Shown: positions 12,320 through 51,660, numbered from the stretch's first letter. The stretch: 64,000 nucleotides of DNA from Aporrectodea caliginosa (GCA_020284085.1 JACEVL010000334.1:149501-213500); one strand, 5' to 3'. Notes: generated from the sequence alone by a model not told the origin. Translations and numbers: made by a program.

Positions 12320-13762
12320 TAATAGGGTAGGGAGGGGGAAGATGGACGCCGGGGTCCGATGGACACTCGACGGGAAACTCAATAAAACATTTATTTCTAA
12401 TGTCTATCTTACCTCGTAACTGAGGTAAGATGGACTGCATTTATCGACGCGTCGTTTAAACATGAAAAGTCGGGTACCAGTCTACCGGAAGAGGCGTGGC
12501 CTATCTATGAGCGCCAACTGCTGTCGGAAAGTGTGTTTTCAGTCAAATAAAATAACAAACTTCTTGAAATAGCTAAGAAGACTGCGTCAAGAGTAAATAT
12601 TCTTTGCTTATTATATGTATTTTATTTCATAGATTTATGTATCGGCTTGCTATTTAGCGTATTAAAATAGACATATAGTGGTCGCATAATGTGTCACAGT
12701 TCTGTTATACGGAATGGTCGGGTTCTCTGTCCATCTTACCACTACATGGAAGTCCGTCACCCAATTTTATTTTCACAACAGGTGACCAAAAGACTGTTGT
12801 TTACATCAACTGTACATAGTTCTTTATCCGGCAGTTCATATTGAATACTACTAGGCCCCCTATGTATTTTTTTATAAGTTTGTGAGCATTGCAGATGATG
12901 TGTCCATCTTACCCCCATGAAAGAGCTGTTAGTTATGTTCGATTAAACAAATATATAGCCTAAGGCCTATGTTTTATGCAGATGCCACGATCTTATGTTC
13001 GAACGAGTTCACGTGGAAGTTGGTCGCAAGAAAGTATGCAGCTGGCTATTGCAGCGCTGAATGAAGGAAAGCCGCTCCAGACATGTGCAGTGCAATTCGG
13101 TGTTCCACGCAACACCTTGCGACGTCACTGGTTGAAGAAGTTAAAGAAAGTGCCTGGTAGCTGTCACCTTGGTCGACAATCAATTCTCGGTCCTGCTGTT
13201 GAGAAGGATTTAGTGCAGTACATTTTGCTCCTGGAGGAAAGAGGTTTTGGTCTAACTCCGGCTGATGTACGCGAATTGGCATTTGAATACGTGGAACGCA
13301 ATAATATTCCACACGGTTTTAATAAGGACCTGAAGACGAGTGGAATTGAATGGTGGTCTGGTTTCCGTTTACGACCTAAGCGCATTCAGGACTCGTTCAT
13401 GTGCATGGATTGTGAAGAGTGACAACAAGGACAATGGACCTGTCATCATTATAGCCTAAGAGTTTTTTTTTAATTAGACTAAATGTATTAAGTTAGATCT
13501 GCAGCTCTTGACTGCTCATCTTACCCCTACATTACGTCCATCTTACCCCCGTTCAAGTTAAGACGGACATCTCAGGAGGTCATATTTGAATGTTTATAAC
13601 ATGAATATGTTCAAGCAGGGAAGTGTGTTTACTGTTGATTAACAATAATGAAATGTTTAGTGAAAGAAAAATGATAAAAAACATGTTCCAAAGTTTATTA
13701 TTATTGTCATTATTCAGCAAATATTGCTTAGAGTGTCCATCTTCCCACATTGCACCCTAATA
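12320..13762 (+). mobile_element. Decayed pogo/jerky-like DNA transposon
   Basis: The left end (12321-12347) and the reverse complement of the right end (to about 13762) share AGGGT and GGGAAGATGGAC, about 20 of 27 positions. The element is 1.44 kb and carries a single short N-terminal transposase frame. The motif GTAAGATGGAC occurs at least seven times inside, in both orientations (about 12403, 12428, 12730, 12900, 13518, 13539 and, degenerate, 13560). TA-rich flanks fit a TA target site, but exact boundaries are uncertain. Confidence 0.7.
12982..13422 (+). pseudogene. Transposase N-terminal fragment, HTH-psq type
   Basis: About 147 residues starting MPRSYVR. The first 55 residues are a Pipsqueak/CENP-B-like helix-turn-helix (SWSQESMQLAIAALNEGK, then FGVPRNTLRRH). 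The next segment, LGPAVEKDLVQYILLLEERG, continues the DNA-binding region typical of pogo/jerky/Tigger transposases. The frame stops after WWSGFRLRPKR, before any DDE catalytic domain. The family product normally cuts and joins DNA at TA sites; this fragment could at most bind the element ends. An upstream in-frame ATG at 12976 exists, but MPRSY is the usual start in this family. It could alternatively be a first exon whose catalytic part was deleted. Confidence 0.7.
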
Positions 13763-14737
13763 ATAATTATTGCGATAGCTTTGTTTTGTTGGTATCGTAT
13801 GGGTGTCTCCGATACTTTTAGCCTGTAAATAACAGACAGGTCTACTGTGATCAATACCAATACTGTTTTCCAACTAGGCTTACTGTATAATGTTTACTCA
13901 TCCGATTTAATAAGTTGTGATCAAGAGAAAGTGAGAAATAAACCTAATCGTTACGCTTCGAAAATTGAATCTTCGTGCAATCTATGATCTTGGCTGTGTC
14001 TTGGCCGCAGTGTAGATTCCTAGAACCCCAAAGCAGAGGGAGCCAGCCCGTTGGAGCCAGCTTAGTGTTTGCATGGGCGTGACCTTAAGTGCGGGACTGT
14101 GATCTCCGCCAGGTTGCTCATCCTCCTGTAATTATATAGATCTGATTAACTTGAACGGTATTGTGCCATTTTTATGAGTTTTATGATCCGAAATAGGAAA
14201 ATCTAAAAAAAAACTTTTCACTTTGAAAAAGTTTAGTTTTTTCCACCACTGGTCTAGTCAGAGTCCACAAAAGTTGTCCGAGGGAGGTCCGAGTCCGGTT
14301 TCCAGAGGATTACAGAGGGCACAGCAGAAGTTAAGGTGGGTGTCGTTTAGGTCGAGGATTGGAAGATACAGGATCAGGTGAGTGATATGATATGGCAACT
14401 CTTCTGACTTGACGCAGCGCTCGTGAATAAGTCGCTGTGCGACAACTTTTGAGTAGCGTTTGAAGAATTTTTGGAGTTGATCGCAACGTATTGCCTTCAG
14501 CCTCAACGAACAGCGTCATACCTTGTGAGGCAATGCATAGCAGCATAAAGAACCCAAACCAAGTTTCAGAGGCGGGTGGACTTATTTTTCTAACGATACT
14601 TGGACAATAATTTCGTAAAAATATCTGTGATTTGCAGTTGGCAGCTATGACCACAAAGTCCCTTAATTCCTGTGTTGTTTAGATATTAGGTATTAAAGCA
14701 TCTTACGCTACTAGTCATAGTAGACCTCCGCCAGTTT
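13763..14737. other. Gene-free stretch, possible LINE remnants
   Basis: No host exon is recognised. Minus-strand frames at 14258-14654 have the patchy composition of a decayed non-LTR element tail but lack a clear signature. Confidence 0.3.
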
Positions 14738-15060
14738 GCTCATCATCCTATCTCGCCTCTTAACTCAACCTCTCCTCCGCTTGCACTCTCCTCTCCTGCT
14801 TTCCACTCACGACTGAAAACCGAACTCTTCAAGATATACTATCCTGAATCAACTCCTGCGCCACCACACGACCACCATCATCACCGATTGCCACCGTAGC
14901 ACCATGCTGTCTCGTCGGCTTGACCTCTCCGGATTTTGACCTGGCACCGAAACGAACAGAGGAGTTTGGCTATTGCGGACTTGATTAATATTTTGATATA
15001 GCGACGGTGAATAAGCTGGTCTCCCTGACGTGGCTTTGGTGGGCGCTGTGAAATTTTGGA
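14738..15060 (+). mobile_element. Probable LINE ORF2 C-terminal remnant
   Basis: Plus-strand translation of about 14760-14840 gives FHSRLKTELFK, the usual last motif of non-LTR ORF2 proteins. A possible 3' UTR follows. Confidence 0.4.
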
Positions 15061-15076
15061 AGATTTACAATACATT

Positions 15077-15172
15077 ACAATTAAATGCAAAGACTGGAGT
15101 ACGTCATAATTTGCTGTATTGCTTACAATTAAATGCAAAGACTGGAGTACGTCATAATTTTCCGTATTGCTT
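15077..15172. repeat. 49-bp tandem duplication
   Basis: Two adjacent copies of a unit containing AATTAAATGCAAAGACTGG and ACGTCATAATTT, with only a few differences. Confidence 0.8.
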
Positions 15173-15224
15173 ACCCATGTTCACGTTTCACGGCACACTT
15201 ATAGTATCGAGGGCTGAAGGATTA

Positions 15225-15410
15225 CACAGTACCTTTGGGCATGCTGCGCGGGCGGACGCCGGACGGTACCAGGTTTTCTAATGATGACACTAACCCTAAT
15301 CCTGACCCTAACAGACCCTCACGACGCCTAACCTGACCCTTACCGACACTCGTGAAGCCAGTAAACTTACGCACTATATCCTTCAGCCCCCGATTCTATA
15401 AGCTTGCCCA
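15225..15410. repeat. Dispersed repeat with CCCTAA-like core, copy 1
   Basis: Contains GACACTAACCCTAATCCTGACCCTAA and CCTAACCTGACCCTTACCGAC-type words and ends near CCCGATTCTATAAGC. A second copy lies at 39485-39960. The words resemble degenerate telomeric repeats but are spaced by other sequence. Confidence 0.55.
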
Positions 15411-15439
15411 TTTCACAATGAATGTTCAGTAAGGTATCG

Positions 15440-15749
15440 GCATATAGGCTCCGCCCCGCTGATTATTGAATAAAGTTTCTGGGGTGAAAAACAATCAGTG
15501 CAGCCAATTTTGAATGACCGCCATTTTTTGGTCCGAAACTTCTGAGTTCGGTTCTGCTGCGTTTATTTTTATGAATCCTGTTCCATTTCCACTGTCCTGT
15601 GTAATTCAACTGTTTCATTGATAGTGTTTGCTAAACAGGCTTTCATTCAAAGATGAGGAATTAAACGTTTTAGGTTTAATTAATGGAGCCAGCTGCAATG
15701 AGTCAACACCTGCCAAGAATCTTTAATTATTCATTTCTCTGTTTGTTAG
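15440..15749 (+). promoter_or_regulatory. Candidate WRN promoter and 5' UTR
   Basis: Within 300 bp upstream of the first WRN exon seen are a GC box (CCGCCCC at 15451), a CCAAT box (15504) and CCGCCATTTT (15518), the complement of a YY1-type AAAATGGCGG site often found at housekeeping transcription starts. A pyrimidine-rich TTTCTCTGTTTGTTAG just before 15750 is a good splice acceptor, so a short non-coding first exon may lie here. Inferred from motifs only. Confidence 0.35.
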
Positions 15750-35287
<19,538 letters not shown>

Positions 35288-35359
35288 CAGCTACAGTTTT
35301 CAGTCTCACTGTTCCACTTGACTCTGGCTTAATCGTGTGAAGATTTTGCCGTATTATAA

Positions 35360-35600
35360 ACAGGCACGTAGCGAGACTTAAATTCATGAGGAGGCAACTT
35401 CACAGACTATTGGCAGTATCCTGGTCATTGGAGTCATTAGTCAATCAGAGTTCCAGTATATAAAAAAGCAAGAGGAGGCAACTGGCTCCTCAATGCTCTA
35501 TGCTATAAGTAGAACATAGTTTCATTCATTGAAAAATTTATATAGGACCCCCTTTAAGCTAACTACGCAGAAGTGCTCCCAATTCCAGCCCGGGAAGTTG
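35360..35600. repeat. Repeat fragments in the WRN 3' region
   Basis: 35360-35500 shares GAGGAGGCAACT and GGCACGTAGC words with the foldback at 5081-5550. 35522-35600 is a minus-strand LINE 3' end (TTTATATAGGACCCCCTTTAAG). Confidence 0.5.
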
Positions 35601-36054
35601 TCGTTTGTATATTGTGCCCTGTGTTCAAAGGAGAAATGTCTCTCGCTGACAATCCTATCAGAGTGGCAGGTTTGCCTTTTAAGATGTATATCTCATTATT
35701 TTGAGCTTCATTGTGTGCTCGTTCAGCTCAGTCAGGTTTTTTTTCATGCTCATGCTAAACATCGATATTTTCTAGACTCCAGTTACTGTATTAACGATTT
35801 TCGATGGGCTTCACGGAGGAGAAAGAATATCGATAAACCTTGAACTGATGTTTTTTTGTCTGAAAATTAGGGCATCACTGAATTGTTACAGTATTGCTTC
35901 AGAAGGTGCTAGATTGTATTGGGATTAGGTACAGTCATGTATAAACATAATGATTGTGATAAATTTTGTATGTGGTGTGATTATGGTAGGGCCACCAATT
36001 TACAAGCAGTACTGATGGTGACGAAGAACAGTTTGTGTTGTTAACTAAACATGT

Positions 36055-36060
36055 AATAAA
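36055..36060 (+). promoter_or_regulatory. Candidate WRN polyadenylation signal
   Basis: AATAAA about 770 bp after the WRN stop codon, followed by T-rich sequence. Other sites cannot be excluded. Confidence 0.35.
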
Positions 36061-36814
36061 AAGCTTAACTATGGAAATTATTGTTTTTGTATACATGACC
36101 TAGTAAATGGCAAGTGAAACCTAACTGAAATATACCTACATATTATAAATCTGGGTAGGTTAAGAAGCTCTTCCTCTTGCTCATCTTTTTATAACTAGCA
36201 ATAATTATATTCATGATGGTTGGTGATCTTTTTGCTTTGATATTAACTTCAATTTAGTTCTTACTTTCAGTTTAAAAAATTTAAGTTTGGAAATGTGTGA
36301 CCGATTTTGAGAAAAGTTGGCCTAAGTTGAAAATATCAGCATGAAAGAAATGTGCTCAGAAGGCAGTGAGGCTTGAAATAGGACCAAAACGGTTGTATAG
36401 TCTTCACAACGAAACCAAACTGTGTTACTCCAAGATCCTTTCTGAACTTCATGCTGTAAAATCTGTTGCATTTACACCACAGAGCTAAACTATTAGAATG
36501 TAATGTGCAATCTTTCTAAATTATTCATGGGAGACTTACATGTTAAACTGTTTATAACTATTTGAACTATTTATGAAGAAAGGATTAAGTTTTCACAAAA
36601 CTAATCAGCACCTGGGGTGTGCAATAGGGGATAAAAGAATATTATTTAGATACATGTAGGATTCGGGGTTATAAAACAGTTCGACACTATGTGCCCAGCG
36701 AAGCGGATTTTGCCACGGTTGAACTTAACGCAAGGAAAAGACTCAGTCGGGCGTTGGATCGTATGAACGAATTATTGTCTTATGATAAGCCAAGCTACCC
36801 GATTGGTCATTCGC
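36061..36814. other. Intergenic stretch between WRN and the minisatellite
   Basis: No exon is recognised. Just before the array, CGATTGGTCA at 36801 contains an inverted CCAAT motif. Confidence 0.35.
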
Positions 36815-38925
36815 TCTATTCCTCCCTTTCCTCCATTTCGCTCTCTTCCTCCTTTTCCTCCCTTTCCTCCATTTCGCTCTCTTCCTCTCTTTCCTCCATT
36901 TCGCTCTCTTCCTCCCTTTCCTCCATTTCGCTCTCTTCCTCCCTTTCCTCCATTTTGCTCTCTTCCTCCCTTTCCTCCATTTCGCTCTCTTCCTCCCTTT
37001 CCTCCATTTCGCTCTCTTCCTCCCTTTCCTCCATTTCGCTTTCTTCCTCCCAACCCTCCATTTCGCTCATCCTCCCTTTTCTCCATTTCGCTCTCTTCCT
37101 CCCTTTCCTCCATTTCGCTCTCTTCCTCCCTTTCCTCCATTTCGCTCTCTTCCTCCCAACCCTCCATTTCGCTCTTCCTCCCCTTTCCTCCATTTCGCTC
37201 TCTTCCTCCCTTTCCTCCATTTCGCTCTCTTCCTCCCAACCCTCCATTTCGCTCTCTTCCTCCCAACCCTCCATTTCGCTCTTCCTCCCTTTTCTCCTTT
37301 TCGCTCTCTTCCTCCATTTCCTCCATTTTGCTCTCTTCCTCCCTTTCCTCCATTTCGCTCTCTTCCTCCCTTTCCTCCATTTCGCTCTCTTCCTCCCTTT
37401 CCTCCATTTCGCTCTCTTCCTCCCTTTCCTCCATTTCGCTCCCTTTCCTCCATTTCGCTCTCTTCCTCCCTTTCCTCCATTTCGCTCTCTTCCTCCATTT
37501 CCTCCATTTCGCTCTCTTCCTCCCTTTCCTCCACTTCGCTCTCTTCCTCCCTTTCCTCCATTTCGCTCTCTTCCTCCATTTCCTCCATTTCGCTCTATTC
37601 CTCCCTTTCCTCCATTTCGCTCTCTTCCTCCCTTTCCTCCATTTCGCTCTCTTCCTCCCTTTCCTCCATTTCGCTCTCTTCCTCCCTTTCCTCCATTTCG
37701 CTCTCTTCCTCCCTTTCCTCCATTTCGCTCTCTTTCCTCCATTTCGCTCTCTACCTCCCTTTCCTCCATTTCGCTCTCTTCCTCCCTTTCCTCCATTTCG
37801 CTCTCTTCCTCCTTTTCCTCCCTTTCCTCCATTTCGCTCTCTTCCTCTCTTTCCTCCATTTCGCTCTCTTCCTCCCTTTCCTCCACTTCGCTCTCTTCCT
37901 CCCTTTCCTCCATTTCGCTCTCTTCCTCCCTTTCCTCCATTTCGCTCTCTTCCTCCCTTTCCTCCATTTCGCTCTCTTCCTCCCTTTCCTCCATTTCGCT
38001 CTCTTCCTCCCAACCCTCCATTTCGCTCTTCCTCCCTTTCCTCCATTTCGCTCTCTTCCTCCCTTTCCTCCATTTCGCTCTCTTCCTCCCTTTCCTCCAT
38101 TTCGCTCTCTTCCTCCCAACCCTCCATTTCGCTCTCTTCCTCCCTTTCCTCCATTTCGCTCTCTTCCTCCCTTTCCTCCATTTCGCTCTCTTCCTCCCTT
38201 TCCTCCATTTCGCTCTTCCTCCCTTTCCTCCATTTCGCTCTCTCCTCCCTTTCCTCCATTTTGCTCTCTTCCTCTCTTTCCTCCATTTCGCTCTCTTCCT
38301 CCCTTTCCTCCATTTCGCTCTCTTCCTCCCTTTCCTCCATTTCGCTCTCTTCCTCCCTTTCCTCCATTTCGCTCCCTTTCCTCCATTTCGCTCTCTTCCT
38401 CCCTTTCCTCCATTTCGCTCTCTTCCTCCCTTTCCTCCATTTCGCTCTCTTCCTCCCTTTCCTCCATTTCGCTCTCTTCCTCCATTTCCTCCATTTCGCT
38501 ATATTCCGCCCTTTCCTCCATTTCGCTCTCTTCCTCCCTTTCCTCCATTTCGCTCTCTTCCTCCCTTTCCTCCATTTCGCTCTCTTCCTCCCAACCCTCC
38601 ATTTCGCTCTCTTCCTCCCAACCCTCCATTTCGCTCTTCCTCCCTTTTCTCCCTTTTCGCTCTCTTCCTCCATTTCCTCCATTTTGCTCTCTTCCTCCCT
38701 TTCCTCCATTTCGCTCTCTTCCTCCCTTTCCTCCATTTCGCTCTCTTCCTCCCTTTCCTCCATTTCGCTCTCTTCCTCCCTTTCCTCCGTTTTGCTCTCG
38801 TCCTCCCTTTCCTCCATTTCACTCTCTTCCTCCCTTTCCTCCATTTCGCTCTCTTCCTCCCTTTCCTCCATTTCGCTCTCTTCCTCCCTTTCCGCAATTT
38901 CGCTCTCTTCCTCCCTTACCTCCGT
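36815..38925. repeat. 27-bp polypyrimidine minisatellite upstream of CDK5
   Basis: About 78 units of a 27-nt consensus (TTCCTCCCTTTCCTCC then ATTTCGCTCTC). Variant units such as CCCAACCCTCC, CCTTTTCCTCC and shortened ones occur in a recurring order: 36841-36900 is identical to 37801-37860, offset 960 bp. 27 nt is nine codons, so all frames repeat. This opens frames of up to 816 codons on the + strand and 729 on the minus strand without implying a protein. The array ends about 295 bp before the CDK5 ATG. Confidence 0.95.
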
Positions 38926-39220
38926 ATGCCGATCGTAGCTTATGTAAGAGATTTGATACAATGTCTAGAACGTATTAAAATCGTACGCTCAGTGCGTTTT
39001 TGTACAAGTAGCCGCTACATTTCCTTCCATAATAACCTGGATGTGTGCCTAAACTTAGGTATACCACCAATAAGTCGAGCTGCTGCATTTAAAATGCGTG
39101 TTAGACTGTCTTCCGTAAATCAAGCCAATATTAGCGCATAATAAATGACAGGCTTCAGCAGCGGAGTAGTGATACAGACTATCGATCTTGTGTTGATCTG
39201 ATTTTATTAAAGATAAAACG

Positions 39221-47286
<8,066 letters not shown>

Positions 47287-48216
47287 CGAAAAACAAGAAT
47301 ACCACGTCTCGCTTTAGAAAGCATTGCGAGATTTGTCAAAAATTAATGAGGTGGGGATTTCACAGTTCCCGGCAAAGGATTAAGCTTCAGGGATGAAGCT
47401 AGGATGTGAGCAGGGTTTGAACCCACCCAAAATTTTCGGAGGATTCAAGATGTTTATGCAGAGCTCTTTGTTGATGTAGGAGACACGCTAGTTTGACTTG
47501 GTCATCCTGCAAACTCTGTCAAACATGTCCTCATTTTTCACATTGTTGCCCCTCTGGATTGCAGAGGGAAACTTACATACTTACCTACTTGATCTGATTC
47601 TTCTGTTGAAGAAATGTTGCAGTATTCTGGTCAAAAAGATAAGTATGTAGCGTGCTCTGATCAAGTTTTTCTGTCGCTCTCTTTATCAGAATCCTGCCTC
47701 TTTGTAGGATGTGTCAAAAGGTGTGGGAAACTGCATTTTCGTGTTCACCATTTCAAAACATTCCAGACAACCACTTGATCAAAGCTGAATTAATCACTAA
47801 CCGGACATTAAGATGATGTAGCGCGGCAGTATGTGTGAGGTGTTTTTATGACGCGATACGTAAAGTAAATGTATGCATACTTGTACACGTGCCATAGTTA
47901 TCTTTCAAACTAGTTATTTCCTGAAACTCGATCCATTTCTAGTGGATAATTAAGGTTTGAGTTTCAGGGAATAGCAGTAAAGCAGTTATAAATCTGCTGT
48001 GTTTAAGAATTGGCGATTGAATGTCTGCAAGAAGTTTGATGTTACATGTATTAATTTTTGTTGCGTGACGTGGTTTAACTGATATTTATGGCTTCTAGTC
48101 TTTGGACTTCCTCTGGAAAAGTTTTAAGTAACATATGAATACTGTATTACAACTTAGTGTAATATCTGGTATTAAATGGCAAACAACTGGTATCACCAGA
48201 GCACAAGAAATGCGGC
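47287..48216. other. CDK5 3' UTR and gene-free flank
   Basis: No further exon or clear element is seen. No AATAAA lies close to the stop; an ATTAAA at about 48171 is possible. Confidence 0.4.
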
Positions 48217-48362
48217 TGTAATCGTAATCTCGTGATTTATGCAGTACCCAAAAAGCGAAGTCACGGGAACCAGCTTATTCACAGGTGCTTAGTCAAAACA
48301 TAATTGTTAGGCAGGGTGAAATCGGTTCCAGGTCAAGATCCAATGGGGTCAGGTTGTTGTGT
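48217..48362 (-). mobile_element. LINE 3' UTR fragment (CGATTA-tail family)
   Basis: GTAATCGTAATCTCG tail followed by GAAGTCACGGGAACCAGCTT and GGTCAAGATCCAATGGGGTC. Confidence 0.65.
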
Positions 48363-48823
48363 TACAGTACTCCTGTGGTAATTGCACAGTAATATCTGAC
48401 ATTAAGGGGAGCAATGGACTTGACAAATGACCGAGGACAATGGAGGTAACTTATTCGTACCCATCGCCGCCAAATGGTTGGCGTCAGGAACTGACGATGA
48501 TGATGATGAATATCTGCTTGCAGTTTCTAGTGGATTTAGTATCCTGCTAATTTGGCAACATTAGTGTCTGCTCTTCAGACTATTAATTCTAAATACACAC
48601 TATGTATAGTAGGGCGATTTGCCCAGTTTCTTATCTCAGATAATTTGAATGGTAACAAGATGAATCAAAAAATTGTCAAACATTGAGTTAAACTGTTAGT
48701 TTACAATTAATAGTTGGTTTCAATGTTAAATTCGGGTCTTATAATAATAAATCAAATATCTGATTATGGGTTTGAAGTAGTTGTTTGTCATTACAAGTAT
48801 TATTAGTATTAATGTAGACCTAA

Positions 48824-49288
48824 GGGGCCGTCCATAAATGACGTCACGCACCTAGGGGTGCGTGACCCCCTCCCGGGGGGTCGGAAATTTGTGACGATGT
48901 GTGACATGGGGGTGGGGGGTCTGAGGTAGTGTGACGTCACACCAGGTCTATGTTATTAAATTTAACAATTAACAACAATTTAATTTTAATAATAACAGCA
49001 CTAATTTTGAGGATTAAATTTTCATTATTTTTTAATTATTTTAATGTATACGGGTACCATTATTAATAATTTTCTAATTATTTCAATATTTGGTCACCAT
49101 TAGATTTTAAAATATTCATGTTTTCGCTATTTGTTCCATGAAGGAGCATTTTGCTTCGCCATGGAAATTGGTTTTAGGGGGGTCAGAGCTTTGTGACGTC
49201 ATTTTCAGAGGGGTCTGACTTTTTGTGACGAGGGGGGAGGGGGTTAAAAATCGGCCAAAATAGCGTGACGTCGTTTATGGACGGCCCC
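48824..49288. mobile_element. MITE with GGGGCCGTCCAT ends and TAA duplication
   Basis: Ends GGGGCCGTCCATAAATGACG and CGTCGTTTATGGACGGCCCC are inverted copies. TAA flanks both ends (48821-48823, 49289-49291), as in PIF/Harbinger-type elements. TGACGTCA or TGACGT occurs four times within. Non-coding. Confidence 0.8.
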
Positions 49289-49519
49289 TAACGATCAGCA
49301 TGAACTGTCTAGATCTGTGGTTCCAAACCTTTTTCAGAGCATAGGACCCTTCGTGGGCGTATTAAAGAGGTTTACGGGTTAACCCCCCCCAATAAATGTA
49401 TTACTATTATTAAAAACTAAAAATGTATAAATAAATACGTAAAGCTAAAAAAAGAAATTGTTCCTCTGCTACGCTTCTGGAACCCTTATTAACTCGGTAA
49501 CACCCCGGCCTTAATTTCA

Positions 49520-49860
49520 CCTAAATGGTATTATCGTGATCTCGAGATTTCAACAACGCCCCAAAAAGCGAAGTCGCTTGAACCATCGTTAATATTCACA
49601 GGCACAGTCAAAACAATCGATAGGCAGTTCGAGTCGAAATTGGTTTTTGGTCAAGATCCAAAGAAGTCAGGCAGACAGACGAACGGCTAAGGTGGATGGT
49701 GTTTAAAATTGAAACGGCGAGGGAGATAAGGGGAGGTGGAGGATTCGGGTTAGAATTTGTGAAAGAACTGCTTTGAGTGAAATACCTGTGAAGAGAGCAA
49801 GAAACCCCAGACACCAAAGGAAGTTCCTCTAAGCCTCTAAGGAACATGTGCTTCACTCCA
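49520..49860 (-). mobile_element. LINE 3' end (CGATTA-tail family)
   Basis: Shares ATCTCGAGATTTC, GCGAAGTCGC and GGTCAAGATCCAAAG with 51070-51660. Decayed. Confidence 0.6.
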
Positions 49861-49959
49861 CACTATCGACACAGCTTAATCCAGAAACTCCAAACATAAT
49901 CCCCATCTCTCAAGTATGGATGGGAATACGTTGGTTGAGCTCAATGTTTGTGTGTGGGC

Positions 49960-50150
49960 ATGGGCGTAGCCAGGAAAAAATTTCGGAGGGGTTTTAAGAT
50001 TTCGGGCGGGGGAGTTTTCATTGGAGAAGGTGGCAAAACTAAGGTTTTTTGGGTATTTTCCATGTAAAAGCATATAAAAATTTTGTGGGAAACTAATTTG
50101 GGGGGTTTGAACCCGTAAAACCACTCCCCTAAATACGCCTATGTGTGTGG
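49960..50150. mobile_element. Small MITE, copy 3 (inverted)
   Basis: CATGGGCGTAGCCAGGAAAA on the left and AAATACGCCTATG on the right; the reverse complement matches 5941-6105 and 10594-10752. Confidence 0.65.
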
Positions 50151-50283
50151 GCGTGCCATGATTTGGTGACTGTTGTAGTTTTCTGTTAATTGTTTTGCTT
50201 GCTAATGACATTTCTGCTCTTCATGACATTTACATCATAATTGCGCAGGCAGCGCTTTTTGTGAGGTACTAAAAGGCTTTATA

Positions 50284-50780
50284 GTATGTGTTCAGATACA
50301 TATTACATAGATACATACATATACAAACATACATACGTACATCCATATACACATACACATATACATGCATACGTAGGCTACGTATGCATCCATTTACACA
50401 TTCATTCATTCATTCATTTCAGATATTATATAGCGTCCCTTCAAGATTTCTACTCAGAGGCGCTCCCGACTACAGCGCGGACACTGAATCGGAATTTCAC
50501 GCTGAAGCGCATGAGCAATTGCGAGTGAAGGACTTGCCCAGGGTCCCTAAGCGGCGGCTTGAGGTGGATGCGAACCCGCAACCCTCCGGCATACCCCTAC
50601 ACCACCGCGCCCCACATAGGGGCATACACATAGGCCTATACATGCATACATACATGCATACGCTTTATAAATCTTTGAATACAATACGATACAATACTAT
50701 ATATATATATATATACATACATACGCTACATACATATATAATATACATACATACATGCGTGCATACATACATTCACCTTA
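50284..50780 (-). repeat. (ACAT/ATAC)n tracts around a LINE 3' end
   Basis: 50284-50400 and 50630-50775 are ACAT/ATAC low-complexity. Between them, 50403-50610 is a minus-strand LINE 3' part (ATATAGCGTCCCTTCAAGAT, GTGAAGGACTTGCCCAGGG, GAACCCGCAACCC). The long frames here are repeat artefacts. Confidence 0.65.
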
Positions 50781-51069
50781 TAGGCCTATGTTTAATCGTG
50801 AATGTTGGCCATTTCGGAAAATGCGCTTTTGTAAAAGTCCAGGCACGTGCAGCGAAAGTAGGAATTCGAAAGAGGATTATAAAGCAACAGAAAGACCGGT
50901 GCATTGACACCCAACCACTTCACCATATGACGGTTCTAAGTTACCATCACAGCGTCAAATGTATTAACTGATCGCTAACATGATGATTTATGGCATGTGA
51001 GAGATTGCACAATGATCCGCACAAGCGTGCGTAGGCCTACAATGTATAGCCTATAGTCTGGTTTAACTG

Positions 51070-51660
51070 AACAGCTCTCACTAATTCGTAATACGGTAAT
51101 CGTAATCTCGAGATTTCTACAGCGCCCAATAGAGCCAAGTCTCGGTGAACCAGCTTATTCACAGACGCTTAGTCAAAACAAAGTCGATAGGCGAGAATGG
51201 TAAAAATCGGTACCAGGTCAAGATCCAAAGGGATCAGACGACTAAGGTGGATGGTGTTTAGAATTGAAACGTCAAAGAGGATAAGGGGAAGAGGGGTCAG
51301 GATAGGATTTTTGGAAGAGCAGTGTGTTCAGTTTTGAGTGAAAGACATAACAAGAGGTGAAATTTTGGTGAGTTCGTGGGATGGATCAGATATTTGTCGT
51401 AATACTGGCGGGAGTTTGTTCCAGAGAGGCGGAACAGCTAGGCCTATGGCTATGGAGCGATTTGCACATTTTAGTGATGAGGTGATGGAAGGGCGGAGAA
51501 GTGTTAGGGTAGGGCGCACGAGGAACGGGTTGAGCAAAGTGGTTGGACCGTGAACAACTACTGACGGAGCAAGGAGGACTAGGAGGATTGAAGTGTGTTG
51601 TAGGTGATTGGTATGACTTTATATTCTATTCATTCAGGTAGTTTAAGCCAGTGGAGTGAT
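51070..51660 (-). mobile_element. LINE ORF2 C-terminus and 3' UTR (CGATTA-tail family), best copy
   Basis: Minus-strand translation at 51537-51328 includes LKCANRSIAIGLAVPPLWNKLPPVLRQ (the usual C-terminal box of non-LTR ORF2). The 3' UTR and a CGTAAT tail run to 51070. Defines the family seen at 886, 40032, 48217 and 49520. Confidence 0.75.

Noticed and set aside
36691..39141. 816-codon plus-strand frame and 729-codon minus-strand frame
   Set aside because: Both run through the 27-bp minisatellite, whose length is a multiple of three, so frames stay open automatically. The flanking unique parts show no known domain or codon signature.
50288..50971. 227-codon plus-strand frame
   Set aside because: Composed of ACAT/ATAC repeats and a reversed LINE tail; no domain.
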